Positions 1-11,759 of a DNA stretch of 64,000 nucleotides are shown here, in pieces (positions within the stretch are counted from its first letter, which is position 1; each line of letters starts with the position of its first letter). Source of the stretch: Branchiostoma belcheri. Its lineage: Eukaryota > Chordata > Leptocardii > Amphioxiformes > Branchiostomatidae. The stretch lies in the NCBI RefSeq assembly GCF_001625305.1, contig NW_017802469.1, forward strand, positions 93,451-157,450. Reading direction: 5' to 3'. The position numbers were made by a program, and so were the translations under genes. The notes beneath the pieces were generated by a model. That model made no database searches. It was not told the origin of the DNA and saw nothing but the letters and a program-made list of their open reading frames with translations.

Positions 1-114
1 CACGATTGGTCTGGTGTGTGCAAAATGCACAGTGCTCAATGGCACGATTGGTCTGGTTTGTGCAAAATGCACAGTGCTCAGTGGCACGGTTGGTCTGGTG
101 TGTGCAAAATGCAC
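1..114. repeat. 42-bp tandem repeat at window edge
   Basis: Units start at 1, 43 and 85, and the third is cut after 30 bases. Each begins CACGRTTGGTCTGG and contains GTGCAAAATGCAC, itself a near palindrome. The array probably continues to the left of the window. Confidence 0.9.
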
Positions 115-178
115 ATGAACAATTAGTTTTTGAGTGTTAAAAGCAAAACAGCGACAGTTAAAAAGAAAATTAAAAAAA

Positions 179-372
179 GCTCCTCTCCGGGGATCGAACT
201 CGCTATGTGCAAACCTCGCCACGTGCACCGCAAAAAAGGAATTTAAAAAAAGAAAATTATAAAAAATTAAAAAAAAGAAAATTTGAAAAAAGTTCCTCTC
301 CGGGGATCGAACTCTGCCCAAACCCCGCCACGTGCAATACTGGCACAGCGTCTCTACTGACTGAGCCATCTG
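179..372 (-). mobile_element. tRNA-derived SINE fragments
   Basis: Read on the minus strand, 352-372 carries a polymerase III A-box-like stretch (TGGCTCAGTCAGTAGAG) and 302-312 a B box (GTTCGATCCCC), spaced as in a tRNA. A second B-box half with the same flanking CGGAGAGGA lies at 181-200. The two are separated by A-rich DNA. This is a tRNA-like promoter, not a functional tRNA: the acceptor stem does not pair. Confidence 0.55.
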
Positions 373-1654
373 TTTACGTAAATATTTAACTGCCTAACCA
401 ACATAGTATACATAGCGATCCGAGAAAATTGCAGGTCCGAGCACAGGATGAACGAATTATGATTGAAGCATGAAAGCCCGTCTTTAAAAAGAGTAAGTAT
501 CAAACGTATTGACGTTTATACTTCGATCAATGGTATGTCACTAGATGAGACTGTTACTACAGAAAGTTTCCTTTTGTAAAAAGCATAGGTAGTACACCCC
601 AAGGTTCGAATGGTATGATCCGCAGCTTATATACACATAATTTATTCAACCGTAAGAAAATTATATTTTCTGTAGTTTTAAGAGCAGGAACGAAATTTTC
701 ATGTGATAGCAGTGACTTAATGCACTGCGCTACTTGTATGTATATGACAATATGAATGTGAATTTATTGTGAAGTCATCTTATTTAAGTGCTGTATTTAT
801 CGAAAACCACATGGCATGGCATAGCAGTCAGTATAAATGGCTTCTGCATTGCTTTCAACCATCGAACCTACCAAACACCGTGCCATTAAACCGGGCACTA
901 AGCCGGGGCACGCCCCGGCAAAAAGTACTTCTCTTTAGATTATACAAAAATACAAAGTACAGTAATGTAATTTATATCTCGGCCGCCTTAGCGGCCGAGA
1001 TATTGTGCTCAAAAATAGGTACGTTGGATGACTGGATAAATCTTGATTTCGACCGTGAAAACCAATGAAACCAATTACTCTGCATGTATACTTTACTTTG
1101 TGGTGTCGACCTACCGGATGATAGTGTCGTTATTCTTATACAACGAAGTTGCTAAAAAAAAAGAGAAATGCTGTTTACCACAAAACCATTGTTTTATATC
1201 ATAGTATGCCTTTAATGTTCTAGAATTTCGCTAATAGCTGCTGTAATTGGACCAATAAATCAATGACATAAATTATGTACATTAACCTTCCATAATTGCC
1301 TAAGTCGCAAGATGTCGCTTTTGATTGGTGAATAAATCACTGTGACGCACGTAAATATTCACTTGAAATGAGAAATTACCGCCCAACAAAACGGACCATT
1401 AGATTCCCAGTGCTGTATTACTCTTTTGTTCTTGTGGTCAACTTGTTTTCTTTGCTTGAATCGCGTAAAAGACCAAGGAAAATACAATGAAATCGGCAAT
1501 CGCCCCGATCTGCCGCCGCCATCTTGGATTTTTTTGGAAAGCTGCAATTTGGCCCAAACCGCTAGAGGGGGCGAATTAAAATGTTTAATATATTCGGTCT
1601 GAAGTTTTAGTAGCTCTAGCAGTAGAGGAGAAGTTTGATAATGCATAGAACGGA
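373..1654. other. no gene recognised
   Basis: No convincing exon was found. A short perfect hairpin (TCTCGGCCGC, spacer, GCGGCCGAGA) sits near 972-999, and a GC palindrome (CCGGGGCACGCCCCGG) near 904-919. Open frames here have no domain or splice support. Confidence 0.4.
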
Positions 1655-1717
1655 TAAAATAGAATAAAATTAAATGAAATAAAATAAAACAGAATAAAAA
1701 ATAAAATGAAAATAAAT

Positions 1718-1748
<31 letters not shown>

Positions 1749-1760
1749 AAATGAAAATTA
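1655..1760. repeat. A-rich (AAATAAAAT)n low complexity
   Basis: About 100 bases consist almost only of A with single T or G, in AAATAAAAT-like units. It may be an old retroposon tail. Confidence 0.8.
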
Positions 1761-2089
1761 TTGTAGTGGTTACATATACTTAACGTTATATTGTATTTAG
1801 CAATGATCATTTAGCAAAAAAAATTCGGTACTGAAACTCCGGTATTCAGAATCAGGTACAGGTACAGGTCCGGACCTGGACCTGATCCTCTGGACCTGGA
1901 AGAGCCGAACAGGTACCCACCCCTATTGCTAGTGGTGTAATATGGCTGTAATGTCGACACTGTTTGTTGAGTACTAGTACAGTATATTTATATTCCTAAT
2001 CAAAAGTAACAGTGAAAGATTTGCCCATACATTGGTATTGAAATAAAGAGCACATTTTAGTACCGTTCACCTGTCAATTTGGTCATTTT

Positions 2090-2183
2090 CCGGGGGGTAC
2101 GTTTATTCCGGAGGGTATGTATATTAGACTTTGAAGATTTGTCCGGGGGGTATGTTTATTCCGGGGGGTATGTTTATTAGGGA
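2090..2183. repeat. 18-bp G-rich tandem repeat
   Basis: Four copies of a CCGGGGGGTATGTTTATT-like unit, two pairs separated by about 35 bases. No gene association is seen. Confidence 0.7.
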
Positions 2184-2747
2184 CATGAGAGTAGTATGCA
2201 TTAAATGTTATAAAGATTTGGTAATAACTGCTGCAATTGCACCAATAAACCAAGTTTAAAAAATTACGTTTTAATATTACCTTGAGACATCTGAATAAGT
2301 CAAGACGAAGGTTATGGAAGTGCACTATATTCCTCGGTCGCAAGATGTCGCTTTTGATTAGTGGCCTGAATGGAATTTCCCATATCGAAGATCCCGGATG
2401 TAACGCATGAGGCTGGTAAGGTATTTACTTAGCAAAAATAGCAAAATATCAGGAATTATAAGGGTATTAGGCATAGAGCCATAGGATAAAAATGGAGCTA
2501 AAGATACTACGGGCAAGGGCAATCAATTACATTGTGTTTTATTCGTGCTGTTGAACAGATTTAAACAGAGTTACGTTATCCCCCCCCCCCGTGAAAATTT
2601 ATGAATTCGTACAACCTAACAATATGTTAGTGCATTAAGCTTGATAACGTTTGACAGCTCTGTTATTGTAGCCACTCCATTTTGTGTTGTCTCATGAAGT
2701 TATACCAAAATAAAACATTTCACTTTTGACACATGCATCTTTGCTCT

Positions 2748-2753
2748 TTATTC
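2748..2753 (-). terminator. candidate poly(A) signal
   Basis: TTTATT on the plus strand reads AATAAA on the minus strand. It lies about 450 bases downstream of the stop codon at 3206-3208, a plausible 3' UTR length for that terminal exon. Confidence 0.4.
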
Positions 2754-3205
2754 ATCAGTATTGTCCAGACATTACAATTTCAATGAAACATACAGATGAA
2801 ACATAGTTCCTCTGTAATATACAACATAACACTACTGATTCCAAAAAATGTCTTCCCCATACATAGAGCTGTGTAACCTACTCTAACAGAGAAATTAGCT
2901 CCACATACATATCCTAAACTCTTTCCTGTCTCTCAAATCTTCAATCACAAATGAAAATCTGTATCTCTACCTAAACATTTTCCCTCCCAACATCTGCTTC
3001 GAGATTAATATTTTTCACTAATTCCATTGAAGCAAATGATAATGGAAGCCAACTTATTACCCTGTTTGGTGTTACAGGTATGAACATACTAGGTAATACA
3101 TTCTTTCCTCTCTAGCAGTTACACAAATCTATGTGGACATCCTCCAAGAACACAAAATTACATGGCCAGCGGCCGAGATAAACTTTTTTCAAAAGTCTTG
3201 TTATT

Positions 3206-3514
3206 CTAGTAACCTAATGAATCCAGATCTTTCTTCATTAGCCATGTCCTAAATGAGCTCGCACTGACAGACGACGATCTGTCTAAACCTTCCAAAACTT
3301 TAGTCCCAGTTGTTTGTAAGAAATTTTCAGTAACTTTTGTGACTTTTCCGTTTGGTTTTGCTCGTAGCTGACGTGCTCTTTCATCTTCTTTCTCATCCAC
3401 TACATTTTTCTCGCCAACGTTCTGTGAGACGTTCTGTCTTCCTTGTGAATTTCTGGAGCCCGTACTCTCAGGATGGGTTTCCCGATGCTTTCTGACGTTT
3501 CGCTCCATGTATGA
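3206..3514 (-). CDS. C-terminal exon of a possible zinc-finger gene, cut by foldback element
   Basis: About 100 minus-strand codons are open up to a TAG stop at 3206-3208. The start of the piece matches the second half of a C2H2 finger (hydrophobic-x2-H-x3-H, seen as VRKHRETH). Lys/Glu/Gln-rich residues follow, then a Ser-rich tail ending in DSLGY. The composition looks like real protein and unlike the repeat-derived frames around it. The open frame runs on into the foldback terminus at 3515, so the upstream Cys pair of the finger is not present and the true 5' junction is lost. A candidate poly(A) signal lies downstream at 2748. Function is unknown; the zinc-finger reading is an inference from one half-motif. 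Confidence 0.4.
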   Translation of the reverse strand, partial: SYMERNVRKHRETHPESTGSRNSQGRQNVSQNVGEKNVVDEKEDERARQLRAKPNGKVTKVTENFLQTTGTKVLEGLDRSSSVSASSFRTWLMKKDLDSLGY

Positions 3515-4060
3515 CCAACTGGAAGTTAGCAGCCCTTTCGGCAGCCCATTCGAGCAGCCCATTCGAGCAGCCGATTCAAGCTTATAGGAAAGCTAGCATT
3601 CGATTCGTGTTTATACATTCGTTTCTCTTTTTTTTATTTGGTACATTTGAACGGATTTTGCGACGTGGATGTATACAAACTAAATATACATTCAGTTATC
3701 TGTCGATTAGGGGCTTTTGCTGAAGCTTAAAGACAACAAAAACAAACAATTTTGAAAATAAGCTATAAGAGCGACACCTACCGGAGAGAGCATGCAGGGC
3801 GTGTTTACTAGTTTGAAATCTAAAAGACGTTCTGTAATTGAACCAAACGTGGCCCGTGAACTTGAAAAACTGATAACGATAGCTTTAGACACAGGGTATC
3901 AGCTAACACTATTATATTGGACGGGCCACGTTTGATAAAGGAGCCACGACTGAACTGATTGAGTAAAATGGGGTAAGAAAATGGGCTGCTATACGGATTG
4001 CCAGCATAAGGAAAGTCTTCCTGCCATTCGAACTAAACGTCGCCCGTTAACTTGAAAGAC

Positions 4061-7000
4061 GGATTATGATAGCCAACGACCAAGTCTATGCAATGAAAGT
4101 ATCACATTTAACGGGCCGGATTTGATTAACGCGCAACAGCGATACTTATGGGAGGGGGGGGTACAAGGCGTGTGGAACATGGCGATCAAATGGGCCATCT
4201 GAATCGGCTGCTGGGAGGGTTAAAAATCAATCTGCCGTCTACCTAAACGTGGCCCGTTAAATTCAAAGATTGATACTGATAGCCATATGGCTAGACTATC
4301 ACCTAATCGTGTCAAATTCAACGGGCCGGATTTAATTAACGAGGCACGACGGCAGTTAATGAGTTAGAGAAGGCAGAATTTCAAATCCTCCCGCCGCATT
4401 TGCATACATACAGGGAAAAGTTCATCGTCTGCGCCGAATTAAACGCGGCCGTTAACTTTAAAGACGGATTACGATAGCCAACGACCAAGACTACGTACTA
4501 AACATGTCAAATTCAACGGGCCGGATTTAATAAATTAGTCAGAGTGGGCTATTTCAGTGCAAGACGTCAGATTTTAAACTTCCTGCCATTACCATATACA
4601 CAGAGAAAAGGCCATTATATGAGCTAAGGTAAATGAGGCCCGTTAATTTGAAAGACGGATTATGATAGCCAACGACCAGGTCTATTTAATAAAAGCATCA
4701 CATTTAACGGGCCGGATTTAATTAACGCGCAACAGCGATACTTATGGGGGGGGAGGCGTGTACAAGGCGTGTGGAACATGGCGATCAAATGGGCCATCTG
4801 AATCGGCTGCTGGGAGGGTTAAAAATCAATCTGCCGTCAAACTAAACGTTGCCCGTTAAATTCAAAAATTGATACTGATAGCCATAGGCCCTGAGTATCT
4901 ACTAAACGTGTCAAATTCAACGGGCCGGATTTAATTAACGAGGCACGACGGCAGTTAATGAGTTAGAGAAGGCACAATTTCAATCTCCCACCGCATTTGC
5001 GTACATAAAGAGAAAAGTCCATCGTCTGCGCCGAATTAAACGCGGCCCGTAAACTTCAAAGACAGATTACGATAGCCAACGACCAAGACTACATACTAAG
5101 CATGTCAAATTCAACGGGCCGGATTTAATAAATTAGTCAGAGCGGACTATTTTAGTGCAAGATGTCAGATTTTAAACTTCCCGCCATTACCATATACACA
5201 GAGAAAAGGCCATTATATAAACTAAACTAAATGACGCCCGTTAATTTGAAAGACGGATTATGATAGCCAACGACCAGGTCTATTTAATAAAAGCATCACA
5301 TTTAACGGGCCGGATTTAATTAACGCGCAACAGCGATACTTATGGGAGGGTGGGGGGGGCGGGTACAAGGCGTTTGGAACATGGCGATCAAATGGGCCAT
5401 CTGAATCGGCTGCTGGGAGGGTTAAAAATCAATCTGCCGTCAAACTAAACGTGGCCCGTTAAATTCAAAGATTGATACTGATAGCCATATGGCTAGACTA
5501 TCACCTAATCGTGTCAAATTCAACGGGCCGGATTTAATTAACGAGGCACGACGGCAGTTAATGAGTTGGGGAAGGCACAGTTTCAAATCTCCCGCCGCAT
5601 TTGCATACATACAGAGAAAAGTTCATCGTCTGCGCCGAATTAAACGCGGCCAGTTAACTTTAAAGACGGATTACGATAGCCAACGACCAAGGCTACGTAC
5701 TAAACATGTCAAATTCAACGGGCCGGATTTAATAAATTAGTCAGAGTGGGCTATTTTAGTGCAAGACGTCAGATTTTAAACTTCCCGCCATTTCCATATA
5801 CACATAGAAAAGGCCATTATATGAACTGAACTAAATGAGGCCCGTTAATTTGAAAGACGGATTATGATAGCCAACGACCAAGTCTATGTAATGAAAGTAT
5901 CACATTTAACGGGCCGGATTTGATTAACGCGCAACAGCGATACTTATGGGAGGTGGGGGGGCGTGTACAAGGCGTGTGGAACATGGCGATCAAATGGGCC
6001 ATCTGAATCGGCTGCTGGGAGGGTTAAAAATCAATCTGCCGTCTAACTAAACGTGGCCCGTGAAATTCAAAGATTGATACTGATAGCCATAGGCCCAGAC
6101 TATCTACTAAACGTGCCAAATTCAACGGGCCGGATTTAATTAACGAGGCACGACGGCAGTTAATGAGTTAGAGAAGGCACAATTTCAATCTCCCGCCGCA
6201 TTTGCGTACATAAAGAGAAAAGTTCATAGTCTGCGCCGAATTAAACGCGGCCCGTAAACTTCAAAGACAGATTACGATAGCCAACGACCAAGACTACATA
6301 CTAAGCATGTCAAATTCAACGGGCCGGATTTAATAAATTAGTCAGAGTGGGCTATTTCAGTGCAAGACGTCAGATTTTAAACTTCCCGCCATTTCCATAT
6401 ACACAGAGAAAAGGCCATTATATACCATTATATGAACTGAAGTAAATGAGGCCCGTTAATTTGAAAGACGGATTATGATAGCCAACGACCAAGTCTATTT
6501 ACCAAAAGCATCACATTTAACGGGCCGGATTTAATTAACGCGCAACAGCGATACTTTAGGGTGGGGGGGCGGGTACAAGGCGTTTGGAACATGGCGATCA
6601 AATGGGCCATCTGAATCGGCTGCTGGGAGGGTTAAAATCAATCTGCCGTCAAACTAAACGTGGCCCGTTAAATTCAAAGATTGATACTGATAGCCATAGG
6701 CCTAGACTATCTACTAAACGTGTCAAATTCAACAAGCCGGATTTAATTAACGACGCACGACGGCAGTTAATGAGTTAGAGAAGGCAGAATTTCAAATCTC
6801 CCGCCGCATTTGCATACATACAGAGAAAAGTTCATCGTCTTCGCAGAATTAAACGCGGCCCGTTATCTTTAACCAATAACTTTAAAGACGGATTACGATA
6901 GACGTCAGATTTTAAACTTCCCGCCATTTCCATATACACAGAGAAAAGGTCATTATATGAGCTGAACTAAATGAGGCCCGTTAATTTGAAAGACGGATTA

Positions 7001-7080
7001 TGATAGCCAACGACCAGGTCTATTTAATAAAAGCATCACATTTAACGGGCCGGATTTAATTAACGCGCAACAGCGCTGGC
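4061..7080. repeat. ~600-bp tandem array, left foldback arm
   Basis: The landmark GGATTATGATAGCCAACGAC begins at 4061, 4657, 5255, 5859, 6470 and 6995, giving periods of 596, 598, 604, 611 and 525. Each unit has three sub-units, and each sub-unit pairs GGCCCGTTAA with AACGGGCC about 45-60 bases apart. A short G-run (GGGAGGGGGG) varies in length between units. Confidence 0.9.
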
Positions 7081-8256
7081 TACTTAGTTAAATGCGGCCC
7101 GGTCAGCAAAATGCGGGTCTATAGTTGCAAGAAGCAAACGTATCTGTAGCACATCAATAAAATCAGACCTAATACCTCTAGACTATACTAGTAGACACTC
7201 TAGCTATCATTATCAGTTTTTCAAGTTCAAGGGCCATGTTTAGTTGAGTAACAGACCTTTCCTCTGATCCTTTTTTTCAAGGCCCAGTTGCTGCATTGAC
7301 GGGGGCTTACTATATCTTAATTTGGCGTAAAATCTGCAAATTACACGCCGCGTGTTTCAGGTCGCCAGGTCAAAAAGGGGTATCCACTGCGACATCAGAT
7401 GGCCACGTGTGTCAGGGGTATTCCGACTGAATGAACCAAGATGTCCCTCCAATGTAAACTACGAAGCAGGAACACTGTCAAAAATACGATATATATATTT
7501 AAAATACATACAATTGTAAAACATACATGTTTAATAAGAATATATATATACTTTTCAAAACAATATATGTATGGTAAATACATACAATTGTAAAACATAT
7601 ATGCTTAAGAAGAAAATATATATACATTTTACAAAACAATATATATATCTTAAATACATATAATTCCAAAACATATGTAGTTTACAAAAAGTGGTGTTTC
7701 CAAAACCCCTATCATATGAAAACACATGTTCACAAAAAGTGGTGTTTCCAAAACCCCTATCATATGAAAACATATTGTTGACAAAAAGTGGTGTTTCCAA
7801 AACCCCTATCATATGAAAACACATATTGTTCACAGAAAGTGGTGTTTCCAAAACCCCTATCATTTCTAAATGCCTATATGTTTTCAGTGCACGCGGTAAC
7901 ACTGTCAAATCTCTCACCAGAGTTTCTAGCACGGGCGACCACATTACTGTTGTGGGGTTGAGATAAAAAAAACAGATTTTTTTTCGCCTACGTTTCTTCC
8001 CCTCTTGTCCAGTGATTCTTAAAGCTACGCGTACTTAATTTTCATTCCAAAAAGCCTTTTCATTATTGTATTTTGGTCAGATCTTTGCATATAAGTAGGG
8101 ATGTCACACTAAAAATAGGGGGCGCCAAGGATTGTTACAGAGTAGATTCTTCCGACCAGAATTCTTCCTTTCGCATAAAAAGGTGAGAATTTTTCAAAGT
8201 TTACAATTTTGACGGTTTCATCAAAAGATGCATATTGCAATTGGTTCTATGGGAAT

Positions 8257-8780
8257 AAGCTAATTAGTTATGGCACCAAAAGAGACCGTAAATCAACAAT
8301 ATTTGACATACATTTTATTGTAACTCTTAAACTTTCCATGCTACAATCTTCAAATTTTCAGGATCTTAGGATCAAACAGTTTGCAACAAAGGTCTTTAAT
8401 TACACATTGTTTTTTAGTACAAAAGTTAACACATTGTTGCTAATTACGCTAATGAGTTCATCTAGCCATAGTCTGTGTAACGCAAACTCTGCCGTCCGCG
8501 GCTTTAGTGGCCCCCCGGGGGCCGGCTCCACCAGACTTCTTTTGCGGGGTGAATAAATATTAGAAATTGGCCTAAAAAGGATATCAATTGGCCAGAGAAG
8601 GTAGCCGGCCAGAGAAGCTCCATTTCCCTGCCAAGCCTTTTATTTAAAACCCGCAAAAGATGTCTGGTGGAGACTACACAAACTCTGCGGGGAGGGGCCA
8701 CTAAAGCCGCGGACGGCAGAGTTACAATAAAATGTCAAATATTGTTGATTTACGGTCTCTTTTGGTGGCATGACTAGTTT
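8257..8780. mobile_element. miniature foldback in left arm, with nested GC hairpin
   Basis: The ~60-base inverted ends share CACCAAAAGAGACCGTAAAT. The right partner arm near 10146-10160 lacks this segment, so it is an insertion. Within it, 8485-8723 is a second inverted repeat with AACTCTGCCGTCCGCGGCTT at both ends and a ~180-base loop, probably a separate MITE. Confidence 0.7.
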
Positions 8781-8791
8781 AGAGTCAATTC

Positions 8792-9383
8792 GGGTTCATA
8801 CGTCCAGTTTTGGAGTATGCATGCCAAGTGTGGCACCCGGGACTTACAGTCGCTGAATGCCAGTCAATAGAGAGAGTACAGAGGAGAGCATGTACTATGA
8901 TGTAGAATCATTCTTGGACAGAACTACAGTAACTACAGCTCGGCCCTGTCTGAACTCTCCCTATCCACACTTTCCCAACGACGGCATGAACTGTGCAGGA
9001 AGTATGCTGAGTCGCTGCTGAAATCCCCGATCTACAGAAACTGGCTGCCACCAAGCCGCGAGACCGTATCAGGCAGGACGACCAGGTCTAGCAAACAGCT
9101 ACAGACTCTCAGACACAGAACTGTTAGATTTACTAAGAGCTCCATCTACTTCATGACAAAGTTATTGAACGATGTGTAAGTTTAAATATTCCGGATGTTA
9201 TAACGGCTGTTTTTATAGTAATATTGAAATCGTATTCCACATGTATATACAGTATTTGTAAGGCTGTATTGTTTTTAAATTGTAAGAAGTCGCCAATTCA
9301 GCCATTTTGGCTGCCACAGACTTTTATTTGTTTATGTGTTTATATATATGAATATATGAATAAACCAGTCATCATCATCATCA
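8792..9383 (+). mobile_element. 5'-truncated CR1/jockey-like LINE
   Basis: This is the 3' end of a non-LTR retrotransposon: the reverse-transcriptase C terminus, a short 3' UTR, and an (ATC)n tail at 9370-9386. It is flanked by the 7-base duplication TCAATTC (8785-8791 and 9384-9390). The same site is single-copy in the partner arm at 10139-10145. Confidence 0.8.
8795..9179 (+). pseudogene. LINE ORF2 C-terminal remnant
   Basis: The first frame gives RPVLEYACQVWHPGLT then IERVQRRA, the conserved post-catalytic region of CR1/L2/jockey reverse transcriptases. A TAG after codon 38 and a one-base shift break it. The next frame continues IILGQNYSNYSSALSELSLS, then TLSQRRHELCRKYAE, and ends at the TAA at 9177-9179. 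Only the region after the catalytic palm is present, so the copy is dead on arrival (5' truncated) and also mutated. Confidence 0.8.
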
Positions 9384-9921
9384 TCAATTCCGCGTCACCG
9401 TGTGTTTTTTTCTCCATGTTTGTAATGCTTTTGAATTATTTAGAAGAAAAGAATACCTATAACAAAAGCTCTAAATTTTTCAAAAATTTGAAATTAAAAT
9501 TTGAATATATTTGAATTTATTTAGATATTTCTGAAACATTTTGAAAGTACAAATGATCTCTTTATTTAGAATAGACTTGAACTATCCATGTGTTTCTTTC
9601 ACTATTTGAAATATTTCAAACAAGTAACCAAATGGTAGATGTGGGTAATTGCCCCCATAAAAGTAGGTGCTAATCCGACTCTTCTGTCTTCGTCTGTATT
9701 TTTTTAGATTTCACTGCTGGACACTGGTGGCTCTTTTGTTGTAAGGCATCAATGCCTGACGTCCAGGCAGACTAGCCTGTACTTCACAGGGAAGTGTGAA
9801 TTACTTCCTTCCCAGCCCACTGACCTATTTACAAAACGTTAGAAATAATGGTGGTAGAGTGCTGTTAGAAATGTTTAGAAACTATTGGAAATGTCATATT
9901 CCACATCAGGAATATTTCAAA

Positions 9922-10071
9922 CGTTTTACAAAACCAGGGAATTATTTAGAATGTTGAAAAGATATTAAAAATGTTTCCAAATTATGAAATTTAACACGTT
10001 TTACAAAACCAGGGAATTATTTAGAATGTTGAAAAGATATTAAAAATGTTTCCAAATTATGAAATTTCTTA
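9922..10071. repeat. 75-bp direct duplication
   Basis: CGTTTTACAAAACCAGGGAA begins at 9922 and 9997, and the two 75-base units are almost identical. It lies in the unique centre of the 3.5-kb foldback element. Confidence 0.85.
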
Positions 10072-10960
10072 GACAAACAATAACAAAGATTTCAAAACAT
10101 TTCTAAATAATGACAATAACAACCCACACGATGACGCGGAATTGACTCTATTTCCATAGAACCAATGGCAATACTTGAGCATCTTCTGATGAAACCGTCA
10201 AAATTGTAAACTCTGAAAAATTCTAGAAAATCTCAACTTTTATGCGAAAGGAAGAATTCTGGTCGGAAATCTACTCTGTAACAATCCTTGGCGCCCCCTA
10301 TTTTTAGTGTGACATCCCTACTTATATGCAAAGATATGACCAAAATACAATAATGAAAAGGCTTTTTGGAATGAAAATTAAGTACGCGTAGCTTTAAGAA
10401 TCACTGGACAAGAGGGGAAGAAACCTAGGCGAAAAAAATCTGTTTTTTTTATCTCACCCCCACAACAGTAATGTGGTCGCCCGTGCTAGAAACTCTGGTG
10501 AGAGATTTGACAGTGTTACCGCGTGCACTGAAAACATATAGGCATTTAGAAATGATAGGGGTTTTGGAAACACCACTTTCTGTGAACAATATGTGTTTTC
10601 AAATGATAGGGGTTTTGGAAACACCACTTTTTGTCAACAATATGTTTTCATATGATAGGGGTTTTGGAAACACCACTTTTTGTAAACAACATATGTTTTC
10701 ATATGATAGGGGTTTTGAAAACACCACATTTTGTGAACAATATATGTTTTGGAATTATATGTATTTAAGATATATATATTGTTTTGAAAAATGTATATAT
10801 ATTTTCTTCTTAAGCATATATATGTTTTACAATTGTATGTATTTACCATACATATATTGTTTTGAAAAGTATATATATATTCTTATTAAACATGTATGTT
10901 TTACAATTGTATGTATTTTAAATATATATATCGTATTTTTGACAGTGTTCCTGCTTCGTA

Positions 10961-11274
10961 GTAAACAGCTTTACGCTATCTTTTCCATCAGCACCAGATC
11001 AGCACGACGAATCATGGAAAGGGCTAAAACGCATCTTAATCCTGACATTGAAAAAAAGCATGGAAATGGGAGCAAATATACTACAGGCGCACACGACTCA
11101 TCGTCACACAACGGACAGTATTGAAACTGTGACGTCTAAAATAAAAAAGACCAATAATCCGTAAAGTAGATTGCCTTGTATTTGTAACGGCCAAGGGAAA
11201 CTCATTATTTTTAATCCAGACTGATCAACCAGATATTTATTTCCATGTGGCGATCATACAATCGAGGACCACTT
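10961..11274. repeat. spacer segment repeated inverted after the gap
   Basis: This segment recurs in reverse complement at 15931-16243 with only a few differences. It lies between the arms of the giant foldback. No function is visible. Confidence 0.85.
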
Positions 11275-11464
11275 CAGCCAGACCTGACTTCAGCTGGGAT
11301 CTGTAGATAGAGAACATGTGTGACGAGAAGCACGTGGAATTTGGTGTGAAACAATGATTCCTTTCTGGTAGTGCTGACATAGGAATTTGACAAATGACTG
11401 CATCCCGCCTTGGAGCAGAGCGGAAAATTTCCTTATCAGTGATCATCTTCTTTCTGTAAGCAAT

Positions 11465-11630
11465 TAGCCTGGGTGCCAAACCCATAGCACACTGGACACA
11501 ACATGTCTCAGTGAGCCATCAATCACAGCTTCTCCTCCCTATGGCTATGCTGGAGAGCCCTTCAAGCCTACCAGACCCAGGCTCACTGAGATTTTGTGTC
11601 CATTGTGCTATGGGTTTGGCACCCAGGGTA
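11465..11630. mobile_element. 166-bp hairpin MITE, 9-bp TSD
   Basis: Ends are TAGCCTGGGTGCC and, inverted, TACCCTGGGTGCC. The arms pair for about 50 bases. Flanks are GTAAGCAAT (11456-11464) and GTAAGCCAT (11631-11639), a 9-base duplication with one mismatch. It belongs with the hairpins at 24935 and 47721. Confidence 0.75.
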
Positions 11631-11759
11631 GTAAGCCATGGACTAGATGGGTTAAGCAAAATTCTTTGTCGATGTTTCAAGTTTACGGACCAGAGGGCAT
11701 TCCCGCGGTTTGTGTAGACGTATCAAAACAGGCAGGAAATTTGAAATCGACTGCTAGAC

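Larger units (their letters stand above)
7460..10960. mobile_element. 3.5-kb foldback element inserted in the giant element
   Basis: Ends are TACGAAGCAGGAACACTGTC and its reverse complement. GTAAAC flanks both sides (7454-7459 and 10961-10966), and the un-inserted version of the site exists on the other side of the gap (16238-16243, single copy). The inverted arms are about 830 bases: 7460-8256 continued by 8781-8791 and 9384-9406 on the left, and 10118-10960 on the right. The left arm is interrupted by a miniature foldback and a LINE. The arms hold four ~50-bp tandem copies of a GTGGTGTTTCC motif and AT-rich stretches. No transposase is recognised; 9407-10117 is the unique centre. Confidence 0.85.

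Noticed and set aside
302-372. functional tRNA gene
   Set aside because: A and B boxes are present, but the acceptor and anticodon stems do not pair. SINE-derived.
4061-7080. CRISPR-like regular array
   Set aside because: The period is ~600 bases with no short identical repeats separated by unique spacers; the whole unit is repeated.
10471-11124. 217-residue ORF beginning MWSPVLETLVRD, also at 7555-7944 in reverse
   Set aside because: Lies in the inverted arms of the 3.5-kb foldback and consists of the ~50-bp tandem repeat. The two copies diverge by repeat number, not by codon-aware change.
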